Positions 45,533 through 54,857 of a stretch of 64,000 nucleotides of DNA are shown one piece after another. This DNA is from an uncultured Tateyamaria sp. (GTDB taxonomy: Bacteria > Pseudomonadota > Alphaproteobacteria > Rhodobacterales > Rhodobacteraceae). The notes under the pieces were generated by a model, which saw only the letters and a list, made by a program, of their open reading frames with translations, was not told where the DNA came from and ran no database searches. The DNA is taken from contig NZ_CANNDO010000001.1 of NCBI RefSeq assembly GCF_947503385.1, forward strand, positions 682,001 to 746,000, in the 5' to 3' direction. The position numbers were made by a program, and so were the translations under genes. The first letter of the stretch is position 1. Every line of letters begins with the position of its first letter.

Positions 45533-46474
45533 ATGTTGACCGAGGCCCAAGTTGAGACGTTCTTTGGCCAGGGGTATCTGGTGGTCGAAGATGTCTTGCC
45601 CATGCAGGCCGTCGACGCGGTGCGGACCGAGTATGCCAACCTTATGCGATCTTTGTACGGTCAATGGGCAGCGGAAGGGCGTGTGCCCCGTGGGGTACAT
45701 GATTTCTGGACACAGCTGAGCGCGTCCTATGCCGCCGGCTGTGACTGGTTCCAACCGATGGATATCAGCCTGCCGGGCGGAGAGATCGCGCCCGATTGCC
45801 CAATGCATTTTGGCCCGGCCATCTTTGATCTGGTGGTGCATGATCGGTTGTTGAACGTGGTTGAGGCGCTGATTGGCCCCGAGATTACGTCGAACCCGAT
45901 CCAGCATGTGCGGATCAAGCCGCCCGCGCCGCAACTGGCGACGGATGAGGTGCGCGCGCACGTTACATCGACCGATTGGCATCAGGATCGCGGCGTCGGG
46001 CATGAAGCGGCAGACCAGACCGACATGGTCACAGCTTGGGTGGCGATCACGGATGCGACGGTCGAAAACGGATGCCTGCAAGTGGTGCCGGGCGTCGATC
46101 AGGGGCTGTTGCCCCATTGCCCACAGGTGCAGACGGCCATTGCGCCCCAGCACCTCGATACGTCCCGAGCCGTGCCACTGCCCGTCGGTGCTGGCGGCGT
46201 GGTTCTGTTTCATCCGCTGGTGCCGCACGCATCCTTGCTAAACAGGTCCGACGGGTTCCGCTGGTCGTTTGACCTGCGCTACAACGTGACGGGGCAGGAC
46301 ACCGGGCGCACCCATTTCCCCGACTTTGTCGCCCGCAGCCGCAGCGCGCCAGAGACGGAACTGCGCGATTGGCGGGTCTGGCGGCAGATGTGGTTCGACA
46401 CCCGCGACCGTCTGGCCACGCGCCCTCACATACCGATCCACAGATGGGACGGCGACGCGCCGTATTGTGCATGA
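45533..46474 (+). CDS. Phytanoyl-CoA-dioxygenase (PhyH)-family Fe(II)/2-oxoglutarate oxygenase, copy 1
   Basis: 313-aa non-heme iron oxygenase with the double-stranded beta-helix facial triad: His150-x-Asp152 (TDWHQDRG) and the distal His232 (LVPHASLLN); Arg243 (GFRWSF) would bind 2-oxoglutarate. Family members hydroxylate or demethylate small molecules. Its stop overlaps the altronate dehydratase start (ATGA, 46471-46474), tying it to sugar-acid breakdown. It shares little sequence with the second PhyH protein of this operon beyond the motifs. Confidence 0.85.
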   Translation: MLTEAQVETFFGQGYLVVEDVLPMQAVDAVRTEYANLMRSLYGQWAAEGRVPRGVHDFWTQLSASYAAGCDWFQPMDISLPGGEIAPDCPMHFGPAIFDLVVHDRLLNVVEALIGPEITSNPIQHVRIKPPAPQLATDEVRAHVTSTDWHQDRGVGHEAADQTDMVTAWVAITDATVENGCLQVVPGVDQGLLPHCPQVQTAIAPQHLDTSRAVPLPVGAGGVVLFHPLVPHASLLNRSDGFRWSFDLRYNVTGQDTGRTHFPDFVARSRSAPETELRDWRVWRQMWFDTRDRLATRPHIPIHRWDGDAPYCA

Positions 46475-47970
46475 GCTTTATTCGTCTTGACCCGACCGAC
46501 ACAGTTGTCACCGCCACCGGACCTCTTGAGGTCGGCGTGGCGGTGGAGGGTGCGCCCACCCGCACGCTCATCCCGTCTGGCCACAAGATCGCAACGCAGG
46601 CCATGGCCAAGGGCGACGTGATCCGCAAATACGCACAGGTCATCGGTTACGCTGCCCAAGACATTGCGGCGGGTGATCACGTCCACACTCACAACGTCGC
46701 ATTTCGCAACACCGATACCGCCTATGATTTTGGGACCAATTTGCGTCCCGCAACGCCCGCGACGGGCGACACATTTATGGGATTCCGTCGCGAGAATGGT
46801 GACGTGGGCACGCGCAACTACATTGCGATTGTCACATCGGTGAACTGTTCGGCCACGGCGGCGCGGATGATTGCGGCGCATTTCACACCCGAACGGCTGT
46901 CCGACTATCCGAATGTTGATGGCGTCGTTGCCTTTGTCCATGGCACCGGGTGCGGCATGGGCGGTGACGGCGAAGGGTTCGAGGCGCTGCAACGCGTCAT
47001 GTGGGGCTATGCCAAACATCCCAACCACGCCGCTGTGCTGATGGTCGGACTGGGTTGTGAGATGAACCAGATCGACTGGCTGCTCGAAGCCTATGGGCTG
47101 AAACAGGGCCCGCTGTTTCAGACAATGAACATTCAGTCGGTTGCCGGCCTGCGCCGCACGGTTGAGATCGGTATCGAAAAGGTCACGGCCATGTTGCCAC
47201 TGGCCAATGCCTTCACGCGCACCGAATGTCCGGCGTCTGCGTTGAAGGTGGCACTGCAATGTGGCGGCTCGGACGCGTGGTCCGGGATCACGGCAAACCC
47301 GGCACTTGGCTATGCCACCGACCTGCTGGTGGCGCAGGGCGGCACCGGCGTGCTGGCCGAAACACCCGAGATTTACGGCGCCGAACACCTGCTGACCGCC
47401 CGCGCGGCAGACCGCGCCACGGGCGAGCGGCTTGTGGGCCTGATCCGCTGGTGGGAAGATTACACCGCCCGCAACAAGGGCAGCATGGACAACAATCCCA
47501 GCCCCGGAAACAAGGCCGGTGGCCTGACCACGATCCTCGAAAAATCGTTGGGGGCGGCGGCAAAGGGTGGCACCACGCCGCTGACCGGCGTCTACAAATA
47601 CGCCGAACCCGTGCGCGCCTCCGGCTTCACCTTCATGGACAGCCCCGGCTATGACCCTGCGTCGGTGACGGGCCAGATTGCGGGGGGGTGCAATTTGGTG
47701 TGCTTTACCACCGGGCGGGGTTCGGCCTTTGGCTCGAAACCCGCACCGACGATCAAGCTGGCGACCAACACGGAGATGTATGGCCGCATGATCGAAGATA
47801 TGGACATCAACGCAGGCGACATGCTCACCGCCGGTGTCAGCCTTGAGGACAAGGGACGCGAAATTTACGAGATGTTCCTGCGCGTTGCCTCCGGCGAAAT
47901 GTCCAAATCCGAAGCTCAGGGCCTCGGAGACTACGAATTCGTGCCCTGGCAAATCGGGGCGACCATGTGA
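46471..47970 (+). CDS. uxaA: UxaA-family altronate dehydratase
   Basis: 499-aa dehydratase converting D-altronate to 2-keto-3-deoxy-D-gluconate (the family also contains galactarate dehydratase and related enzymes). N-terminal SAF domain (about 1-95), then the catalytic part with GFRRENGDVGTRNYIAI, GTGCGMGG, GLGCEMNQ and QCGGSDAWSGITANPALG, whose Cys residues are cluster or metal candidates. Starts at 46471 overlapping PhyH-1. Followed with one-base overlap (TGATG) by PhyH-2. Confidence 0.9.
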   Translation: MSFIRLDPTDTVVTATGPLEVGVAVEGAPTRTLIPSGHKIATQAMAKGDVIRKYAQVIGYAAQDIAAGDHVHTHNVAFRNTDTAYDFGTNLRPATPATGDTFMGFRRENGDVGTRNYIAIVTSVNCSATAARMIAAHFTPERLSDYPNVDGVVAFVHGTGCGMGGDGEGFEALQRVMWGYAKHPNHAAVLMVGLGCEMNQIDWLLEAYGLKQGPLFQTMNIQSVAGLRRTVEIGIEKVTAMLPLANAFTRTECPASALKVALQCGGSDAWSGITANPALGYATDLLVAQGGTGVLAETPEIYGAEHLLTARAADRATGERLVGLIRWWEDYTARNKGSMDNNPSPGNKAGGLTTILEKSLGAAAKGGTTPLTGVYKYAEPVRASGFTFMDSPGYDPASVTGQIAGGCNLVCFTTGRGSAFGSKPAPTIKLATNTEMYGRMIEDMDINAGDMLTAGVSLEDKGREIYEMFLRVASGEMSKSEAQGLGDYEFVPWQIGATM

Positions 47971-48872
47971 TGGAATGTCTGACACCGGATCAAAAGGCCA
48001 GCTACGCGTCGAATGGTTATCTGCTGGTCGAAAACCGCATCCCCGACGATTGGCTGACCAAAATCCGTGCCGAGATCGCCCGGTTTGAGGCCGAAGCGGC
48101 CACCATGACCGGCAGCAACGACCGGCTCGACCTCGAAGACAGCCACAGTGCCGCCGACCCCCGTCTGCGGCGGATCAAACTGCCGCACACCATTTCAGAT
48201 GTATTCCGCGAATTGATGCTGTCCGACCACGTGTTGGCGCCGGCGCGCGACCTGATCGGTCCGAACCTCCGCCTGCATACGTCCAAGCTGAACATGAAAT
48301 CGGCAGGCTATGGGGCCGCAGTGGAATGGCATCAGGACTACGCATTCTACCCGCACACCAATGACGATATCCTCGCTATTGGCATCTGTATCGACGACAT
48401 GGCCGCAGAAAACGGCCCCCTGATGGTCTTTCCCGGGTCACAAAAAGGGCCGGTGTTCGATCACCATGTAGATGGCGTCTTTGCCGGGGCGATGCTGCCA
48501 GAGGCGAACGGGTTGAACATGGCAGACGCCGTGCCGCTGACGGGCCCCGCCGGGTCGATCAGCATCCACCATGGGCGCATTGTGCATGGCTCTGCGCTCA
48601 ACCGTTCGGACAGGCCCCGGCGTATCCTGTTCTACGAAATGATGGCGGCGGATGCTTTTCCCATCATGGGCAGCATGACCCGTTGGGACGGGATCGAAGA
48701 CTACAATGACCGGATGCTGTGTGGAGAACCGACGCTGCAACCACGCCTCAAGGACATCCCGATCCGCATCCCGCAGCCGCAGCCCAACGTGGCCATATCC
48801 ATCTATGAAATTCAGAAAGGCCTCAAGACACGGGCCTTTGACACAATTCCCGCCAAGGAGACATCGCAATGA
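47970..48872 (+). CDS. PhyH-family Fe(II)/2-oxoglutarate oxygenase, copy 2
   Basis: 300-aa oxygenase: His121-x-Asp123 (VEWHQDYAF), distal His206 (RIVHGSALN) and the Arg pair near 216-218 (RPRRIL) for 2-oxoglutarate. DMAAENGPLMVFPGSQKG is typical of the family. ATG at 47970 shares a base with the uxaA stop; a GTG one codon earlier is possible. Overlaps the next dehydrogenase gene by ATGA. Reaction unknown; see findings. Confidence 0.86.
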   Translation: MECLTPDQKASYASNGYLLVENRIPDDWLTKIRAEIARFEAEAATMTGSNDRLDLEDSHSAADPRLRRIKLPHTISDVFRELMLSDHVLAPARDLIGPNLRLHTSKLNMKSAGYGAAVEWHQDYAFYPHTNDDILAIGICIDDMAAENGPLMVFPGSQKGPVFDHHVDGVFAGAMLPEANGLNMADAVPLTGPAGSISIHHGRIVHGSALNRSDRPRRILFYEMMAADAFPIMGSMTRWDGIEDYNDRMLCGEPTLQPRLKDIPIRIPQPQPNVAISIYEIQKGLKTRAFDTIPAKETSQ

Positions 48873-49756
48873 GTACACCCACCATCGGATTCATCGGCCT
48901 TGGCCTTATGGGCGGGGCAATGGTTGGGCGATTGCAGGACAAGGGCTATGCCCTGACCGTCGTCGCAAACCGCACCCGCACCCATGTGGACGCAGCAGTG
49001 GCCCGTGGCGCCACCGAAGTCACCACGGCCAAGGCGGTTGCCGAAGCGTCCGATATCGTGATGCTGTGCATGGACACCTCTGACAATGTAGAGGCGCGGA
49101 TGCGCGGCCCCGAGGGTGTCATCGCAGGCCTGAAACCCGATGCGGTTGTGATTGACTTCGGCACATCGCTGCCCGGCTCCACCAAGGTGCTGGGGCAAGA
49201 GGTTGCGGCTGCGGGCGGCACCCTGCTGGATTGTCCGATCGGGCGCACACCGATGCACGCCAAGGACGGATTGCTGAACCTCATGGGATCTGGCGACAAG
49301 GCTGCATTCGACCGGGTCAAACCTGTGCTCGACGATCTGGGCGAAAACGTCTTTCACCTTGGCGCGCTTGGCACCGGGCATACGATTAAGCTGATCAACA
49401 ACTTTTACGCCCAAGCCTGCGCCAATGCGATGGCCGAAAGCTTTGCCATTGCCGATGTGATGGGGGTCGAACGGCAAGCCGTCTATGACGTGATGTCTGC
49501 GGGCCCGCTTAAGTCCGGCATGATGGACTTTATCACCGCCTACGCGCTCGAGGGCAACGACGCCAACCTTGCCTTTTCCATCAAGAACGCGGCCAAGGAC
49601 GTCGGCTATTACGCGCAGATGTGTGCCAATGCGGGCGTGTCGTCCATGATGTCGGGCAGCACGTTGGACAGTCTCAAGGCGTCCATTGATGCAGGCCGCG
49701 GCGAGGATTTCGTACCCCATCAGGTCGATTTTTTCGCCGACACGTTCAAAGCCTGA
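48869..49756 (+). CDS. NAD-dependent beta-hydroxyacid dehydrogenase (3-HIBDH family), copy 2
   Basis: 295-aa dehydrogenase: GLGLMGGAM, substrate loop DCPIGRTPMHAKDG, catalytic Lys in GHTIKLINN. The loop GRTP replaces the commoner SGG, placing it in a subgroup acting on sulfolactaldehyde- or glyoxylate/succinic-semialdehyde-like substrates; the exact one is unknown. Coupled to PhyH-2 upstream by ATGA and 3 nt from the EamA gene. Confidence 0.88.
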   Translation: MSTPTIGFIGLGLMGGAMVGRLQDKGYALTVVANRTRTHVDAAVARGATEVTTAKAVAEASDIVMLCMDTSDNVEARMRGPEGVIAGLKPDAVVIDFGTSLPGSTKVLGQEVAAAGGTLLDCPIGRTPMHAKDGLLNLMGSGDKAAFDRVKPVLDDLGENVFHLGALGTGHTIKLINNFYAQACANAMAESFAIADVMGVERQAVYDVMSAGPLKSGMMDFITAYALEGNDANLAFSIKNAAKDVGYYAQMCANAGVSSMMSGSTLDSLKASIDAGRGEDFVPHQVDFFADTFKA

Positions 49757-49759
49757 TCC

Positions 49760-50653
49760 ATGGCCATCGCGGCCCAGGCAACACAGGACCGCGCGGCCCT
49801 CGGCATTCTGATGACGCTGGGGGCCTATTTCTTTTTCATGCTCATCGACACGTCGGTCAAATGGCTGGTGCTGGCGGGTCTACCAGCGTTCCAGTTGGCG
49901 TTCATGCGGTATCTGCCGCATTTCATCATCTCGACCGTTCTTTTGCTGCGCAAAGATATGTCTTGGTCGTCGTTTCAGTCGGCGCATATGGGGCTGGTGT
50001 TGTTGCGGGGCTTCTTGCTGGCCTCCGCCACGCTTTTTAACTTTATCACGCTGATCTATCTGCCGCTGACGGTCACGGGGTCCATCATGTTTTCGGCTCC
50101 GATCATCGTTTGCGCGTTGAGCTGGCCGCTGCTGGGCGAGCGCGTGGGACCGTGGCGGTGGGCCGCGATTATGATTGGGTTTATCGGTGTGCTGATCGTG
50201 ATCCGGCCCTTTGACGCGGATTTTCACTGGATCGCTCTGCTGAACGTCTACAACGCGGTGTCGCTCGCGCTTTATTCGATCATCACGCGCAAGATTTCCG
50301 GCGTGGTCGCGGCTGAAACGATGCAGTTCTACATGGGTGCGTTTGGCGCCATCACGCTGTTTCCATTGGCCGTGGTGTCATGGACACCGCCCGCGACAAC
50401 GCTTGACTGGGTGTTGATGGTGGCGCTGGGGGTCTGGGGCTGGGCCGGGCACGAGATTTTCTCGCGCGCGCATTCCTACGCGCCTGCCAACACGCTGATG
50501 CCCTACACCTACAGCTTTTTGCTGTATCTGGCCGTGGCCAGCTACATCGTCTTCAACGGCATCCCGGACGGTTACACGTTGCTTGGGGCGTCCATTATCG
50601 TGCTGTCGGGTCTGGTGATCTGGTGGCGCGCCTTGCGGAAGGAAACCGAATGA
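49760..50653 (+). CDS. EamA/DMT-family transporter
   Basis: 297-aa protein with ten predicted membrane helices in two EamA repeats (about 10-140 and 150-290), of the RhaT/RarD-like drug/metabolite superfamily. In this operon it may import a neutral sugar or export an intermediate such as a carboxylate. Its stop overlaps the start of the kinase gene (ATGA, 50650-50653). Confidence 0.88.
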   Translation: MAIAAQATQDRAALGILMTLGAYFFFMLIDTSVKWLVLAGLPAFQLAFMRYLPHFIISTVLLLRKDMSWSSFQSAHMGLVLLRGFLLASATLFNFITLIYLPLTVTGSIMFSAPIIVCALSWPLLGERVGPWRWAAIMIGFIGVLIVIRPFDADFHWIALLNVYNAVSLALYSIITRKISGVVAAETMQFYMGAFGAITLFPLAVVSWTPPATTLDWVLMVALGVWGWAGHEIFSRAHSYAPANTLMPYTYSFLLYLAVASYIVFNGIPDGYTLLGASIIVLSGLVIWWRALRKETE

Positions 50654-51528
50654 AATGCGCAGCGATTGGTGAGGCGATGATCGAACTGTCGATGGTCGGA
50701 GACACGCCGCAGATTGGCGTTGCGGGTGACACGTTGAACACAGCGATCTACCTCAAACGGTCCGCACCCGACATGCAGGTCGACTACGTGACACGGCTGG
50801 GCGGTGACGCGTTTTCGCAACGCATTGCGGATTTCATCGGCGCGCAAGGCGTGGGCACCGACGCGATTGAGCGAGACCCGGACAAGACCTGTGGCCTGTA
50901 TGGCATCACCACTGACGACGCAGGTGAGCGTACGTTTACCTATTGGCGCAACCAGTCGGCGGCGCGGCAGGTGTTTTCGGGTCCGAACGGCCCCAGCTTT
51001 GACTGGCTCGGCGGGTATGACGTGATTTACCTGTCGGGGATCAGTCTTGCCATTCTGCCGCCCGAAACGCGGGATGGCCTGCTGCGCTGGCTTGCGATCT
51101 ACCGGGCGCAGGGCAGGCGGGTTGTCTATGACAGCAACTACCGTCCTGCCCTGTGGCCGGACCAAGAGACAGCGCAGGCCGTGACGCGGACCATGTGGCA
51201 CATGTGCGATATCGCGCTGCCCTCACAGGATGACGAAGCAGCGATCTTTGGCGAAACGCTGGAAGAAGTCGCTGCGCGGTTCGTCGCCATGGGCAAATCC
51301 GGTGCGCTCAAGCGCGGGCCAGAAGGGCCACTGTGTCTCGAAACCGGGCAATCGCGCAGCTATGCCGCCGCTCCGGATGTCGTGGATACCACCGCCGCCG
51401 GAGACAGCTTTAACGGCGGCTATCTGGGCGCGGTGCTGCAAGGGGCGGCACAGGTGGATGCGTTGCGTGCCGGACATGATCTGGCCGCGCGTGTGGTGGG
51501 GCATCGCGGGGCGATTATCCCGGCATGA
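50650..51528 (+). CDS. kdgK: PfkB-family sugar kinase, likely 2-keto-3-deoxygluconate kinase
   Basis: 292-aa ribokinase-like enzyme: N-terminal GEAMIELS, Gly-rich GVAGDTLNTAIYL substrate region, VYDSNYRPALW, and C-terminal DTTAAGDSFNGGYL with the catalytic Asp and anion hole. These fit KdgK, which phosphorylates KDG to KDPG for aldolase cleavage (no eda gene in the window). It ends the TRAP operon and takes the product of both UxaA and UxuA. It overlaps the convergent dehydrogenase by 14 nt. Confidence 0.88.
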   Translation: MKCAAIGEAMIELSMVGDTPQIGVAGDTLNTAIYLKRSAPDMQVDYVTRLGGDAFSQRIADFIGAQGVGTDAIERDPDKTCGLYGITTDDAGERTFTYWRNQSAARQVFSGPNGPSFDWLGGYDVIYLSGISLAILPPETRDGLLRWLAIYRAQGRRVVYDSNYRPALWPDQETAQAVTRTMWHMCDIALPSQDDEAAIFGETLEEVAARFVAMGKSGALKRGPEGPLCLETGQSRSYAAAPDVVDTTAAGDSFNGGYLGAVLQGAAQVDALRAGHDLAARVVGHRGAIIPA

Positions 51529-52702
51529 CCAGAGTGCGCAGGGCAGCGTCAGGGTCACCGGACGCACAGGCATCGGCCAGCGCATCTGACCGCGGATCGT
51601 CCAGCACGCGGCCAGCCGCAATCTCGGCACGTACGAAGGCGACCCATGCCGACAGCGCGGCCTCCAGCGCCGGGCTGTGCGCGTCGCGGTCCGCGAGGGT
51701 CGCGCATATGCGGATGGGCATCTTTTGTGACCCGTCCATCGCGATCTGACGCAGTCGGTGGTGCAGGTTCGGATTGTCAAAACGTTCCAGCAACGCTTGG
51801 GCATATCGCGGGGCCTGTTCTTGCACCTCGGGCGGCAACGTCTCTGCGGCTTCTGCCATAACGCCCGCCGCGCCGTCCCGCAACGCGGGATCACCTATTG
51901 CCTCGTGGACAAAGCTTTGACCGGCAAGCGTCCCGGCATAGGCAAGGTAGGAATGTGCCCCGTTCAGCATCCGCAGCTTGCGCATCTCGTGCGGCGCGAC
52001 GTCCGACACCCATTGCACTCCGGGCCAATCCGGGCGCGCGGCTGCAAAGTCATCTTCGATCACCCATTCGCTGAACGCCTCAGTCGGGACAGCCATGGCG
52101 TCGCCTGCCTCTGTTCGGATTGCGTCCGAGGTCGCCGGTGTGATCCGATCCACCATACAGGATGGAAAGGTCACCCGCGTGCCGATCCGCAACCCTGCTG
52201 CGTCGGCAAATCGCCGCACAGCCGCACCCAGCTTTGTCCCGTTGTCCGGCAGATTATCGCAGCTCAGGACTGTGACGGGCGCACTCCGCCGCGCCAGCCC
52301 GCGTGCCAGCGCGCCGATCACAGTCATCTCACCGCCGGACAGATCTGCACAGATCGCAGGATCATCCATATCCAGAACGCCATCTGGCCCAAGGCGGTAC
52401 GCCTTTTCTGTCACTGTCAGCGTGATCACCTGCGTCGTATCTGCTGCGATCTGGGCAAGCACCGCCTCCGGTGCATCTGCCGCCACGATCATGTCGTGCA
52501 AACAGGTGATCCTTTCGATCCGCGCGCCGCCCGCGTCCTTGATGACAAGGCTGTAGTGATATCCCTGCGCCGCCAAACCATCCCGTATGGAGGTGCTGCG
52601 AAAACTCACGCCGGTGATGTCCCAACCGGGGCAGTGCTGCGTGTACCACGCCTGATGCGCCCGAAAGAAATTGCCGACGCCAAGGTGCAGAATGTGACCC
52701 AC
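51515..52702 (-). CDS. Mannitol-dehydrogenase-family oxidoreductase, likely fructuronate/tagaturonate reductase (UxuB-like)
   Basis: 395-aa polyol dehydrogenase-fold enzyme: ILHLGVGNFFRAHQAWYT near the N terminus, central SCDNLPDNG, Lys/Asn/His catalytic region KLRMLNGAHSYLAYAG. Such enzymes interconvert fructuronate and mannonate (or tagaturonate and altronate). I choose the GTG at 52702, with a run of G residues about 6 nt upstream; a GTG at 52741 would add 13 residues. Its 3' end overlaps kdgK by 14 nt on the opposite strand. Confidence 0.85.
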   Translation of the reverse strand: MGHILHLGVGNFFRAHQAWYTQHCPGWDITGVSFRSTSIRDGLAAQGYHYSLVIKDAGGARIERITCLHDMIVAADAPEAVLAQIAADTTQVITLTVTEKAYRLGPDGVLDMDDPAICADLSGGEMTVIGALARGLARRSAPVTVLSCDNLPDNGTKLGAAVRRFADAAGLRIGTRVTFPSCMVDRITPATSDAIRTEAGDAMAVPTEAFSEWVIEDDFAAARPDWPGVQWVSDVAPHEMRKLRMLNGAHSYLAYAGTLAGQSFVHEAIGDPALRDGAAGVMAEAAETLPPEVQEQAPRYAQALLERFDNPNLHHRLRQIAMDGSQKMPIRICATLADRDAHSPALEAALSAWVAFVRAEIAAGRVLDDPRSDALADACASGDPDAALRTLVMPG

Positions 52703-52818
52703 GTGACCCCCCCTGTGATGCAGGCAAATCGCGCCCTGCACATGTTACACCATGCCTAGCACAATTGCCCCTTGGCGCACCGCCCAATTCACGCCAAGTT
52801 GCCTCCGGGAGGACGTCA

Positions 52819-53856
52819 ATGAACGTATTGCTGATCGGCATGGGGATCGTGGCCCAGACCCATATCCTAGGCCTGCGCGATAACGTGGCTGGCGCGCGGC
52901 TGGACGCCGTACTGGGCCGTGACCCGGCCCGGACCACGACCTTTTGCACCGCGGCTTCCGAAACGCTGGGATACAAGGTGGCCGCCGTGACCGACACGGT
53001 GCAGGCATTGGCCCGCAACCCCGACATGGCTTTGCTGATCACACCGCCTGACACCCGCCTCAATCTCGCCCGCACATTGGCGGAGGCGGGTGTTCCGACT
53101 TTGATGGAAAAACCGGTGGAACGCGGGCTGGATGGCGCGCGCGCTGTTGTTGCGGCCTATGCGGATTGCGGCGTGCCTTTGGGCCTGTGCTTTCAGCACC
53201 GGACGCGCGCGGCAGCTCGGACGTTGAAGGATCGGCTGCACAGCGGCAGCCTCGGCGATGTCGTACACGTGGAGGCGCGTGTGCCGTGGTGGCGCGATCA
53301 GGCCTATTACGATGTGCCGGGGCGCGGCACCTATGCCCGCGATGGCGGCGGCGTCATGATCAATCAGGCCATCCACACGCTGGATCTTGCCCTATGGCTG
53401 GCCGGGCCAGTCGCGCGGGTGCAGGCGCTGATGCGCACCAGCCCGCTGCACCGGATGGAGGGCGAGGATATCGCCGCCGCTCTCCTGCACTTCCGATCCG
53501 GCGCAAGCGGCGTGTTGACCGCCAGCACTGCTGCCTATCCGGGTGCCGCAGAAAGCATCGCAATCACCACAACCAAGGGGCAGGTTCACCTGCAAGGCGA
53601 TCACATGCAGATCGATCTGACCTCTGGTCACAGCGAGGCAACCGCGCCTGAGGCCAGCACTGGCACCGGGGGTGGGGCCGACCCGATGGCGTTCACCCAC
53701 GCTTGGCATCAGGCCATGCTGGAGGATTTTGTGACTGCGGCGGCACATGGACGGCCGCCCCTCGCCCCACCGGATGAGGCGCTGCATGTCCACGCGGTGA
53801 TCGACGCGATGGAACATGCGGCCCGCACCGGTCACATTACGGATGTCGGCGCATGA
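52819..53856 (+). CDS. Gfo/Idh/MocA-family oxidoreductase, copy 1
   Basis: 345-aa NAD(P)-dependent sugar dehydrogenase: N-terminal Rossmann fold (LLIGMGIVAQTH), catalytic Lys in MEKPVERG, then GGGVMINQAIHTLDLALW with the active-site His. CGGGAGGA precedes the ATG at 52819. First of a five-gene operon; it overlaps copy 2 by ATGA. Substrate unknown, presumably a uronate, inositol-like or glycosidic sugar. Confidence 0.88.
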   Translation: MNVLLIGMGIVAQTHILGLRDNVAGARLDAVLGRDPARTTTFCTAASETLGYKVAAVTDTVQALARNPDMALLITPPDTRLNLARTLAEAGVPTLMEKPVERGLDGARAVVAAYADCGVPLGLCFQHRTRAAARTLKDRLHSGSLGDVVHVEARVPWWRDQAYYDVPGRGTYARDGGGVMINQAIHTLDLALWLAGPVARVQALMRTSPLHRMEGEDIAAALLHFRSGASGVLTASTAAYPGAAESIAITTTKGQVHLQGDHMQIDLTSGHSEATAPEASTGTGGGADPMAFTHAWHQAMLEDFVTAAAHGRPPLAPPDEALHVHAVIDAMEHAARTGHITDVGA

Positions 53857-54857
53857 CGCTTGCCTTTGTCGCCCTCGGGCTGGATCACCGCCACATCTAC
53901 GGCATGACGGAAAACATGATTGCACAAGGTGCGCGCTGTCTCGGGTTCTGGACCGACGGGACACCTCAACCGCTTGCCGGGTATCTTGATCGATTTCCAG
54001 ATATACGCCGGTTCGATACGTTGGGCGCGGCGTTGGGGGCGGGTGCGGACCTTGCGCTGATTTCGGCCATTCCTGCGGATCGCGCTGACCTTGCGGTCCG
54101 CGCCATGCAGTCCGGTCACGATGTGATGACGGACAAGCCGGGCTGTACGAATACAGAGCAACTCGACGCAATCAAAGAGTGCGTGGGCGAGACGGGGCGC
54201 ATCTGGTCGATCAACTTTTCAGAACGGTTCGAAGTGCCCAGTGTCACCATGGCGGATCAATTGGTGCAGGACGGCGCCATTGGCCGCGTTGTACATACCA
54301 CTGGCCTTGGCCCGCACCGGTTGAACCGCGCGACGCGGCCCAATTGGTTCTTTGACCGGGCGCGTTATGGCGGCATTCTGACGGATATCGCGTCGCATCA
54401 GATTGATCAGTTCCTGCATTTCACAGGCTCTGAAACGGCGGACGTCACGATGGCGCACATTGCCAACCACGCAAACCCTGCCGATCCGGGCCTTCAGGAC
54501 TTTGGTGAGGTCTCGCTGCGGTCGGACCGGGGGTCCGGCTACATCCGGGTGGATTGGTATACGCCGGATGCACTGCCCAACTGGGGAGATGGGCGGCTGA
54601 CGTTGCTGGGCACTGACGGCTATATCGAGTTGCGAAAATACGTCGATGTTGGTGGGCGCGCGGGGACGGATCACCTTGTGCTGGTGAACGGAACACGCTG
54701 CGAAAACATCGACGCGCGAGATGCAGGCCTGCCCTATTTCGAACGGCTGGTGCGGGACATTGCCCACCGGACCGAAACGGCCATGACGCAGGCGCATTGC
54801 TTTAAGGTCGTGGAGCTTGCGTTGCGCGCGCAAGCGATGGCCGAGCGCACGCCATGA
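53853..54857 (+). CDS. Gfo/Idh/MocA-family oxidoreductase, copy 2
   Basis: 334-aa member with an unusual N terminus: the standard Gly-rich GxGxxG is replaced by LGLDHRHIYGM, and the EKP motif reads TDKPGC. Active-site His in DIASHQIDQFLHF is kept. The altered cofactor loop may mean a different NAD(P) binding mode. Coupled to copies 1 and 3 by 4-nt overlaps. Confidence 0.85.
   Translation: MTLAFVALGLDHRHIYGMTENMIAQGARCLGFWTDGTPQPLAGYLDRFPDIRRFDTLGAALGAGADLALISAIPADRADLAVRAMQSGHDVMTDKPGCTNTEQLDAIKECVGETGRIWSINFSERFEVPSVTMADQLVQDGAIGRVVHTTGLGPHRLNRATRPNWFFDRARYGGILTDIASHQIDQFLHFTGSETADVTMAHIANHANPADPGLQDFGEVSLRSDRGSGYIRVDWYTPDALPNWGDGRLTLLGTDGYIELRKYVDVGGRAGTDHLVLVNGTRCENIDARDAGLPYFERLVRDIAHRTETAMTQAHCFKVVELALRAQAMAERTP

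Noticed and set aside
44408-46228. 606-codon minus-strand frame opposite the TRAP permease and PhyH genes
   Set aside because: Extremely rich in His, Arg, Asp and Gln, the usual image of a hydrophobic gene read on the other strand.
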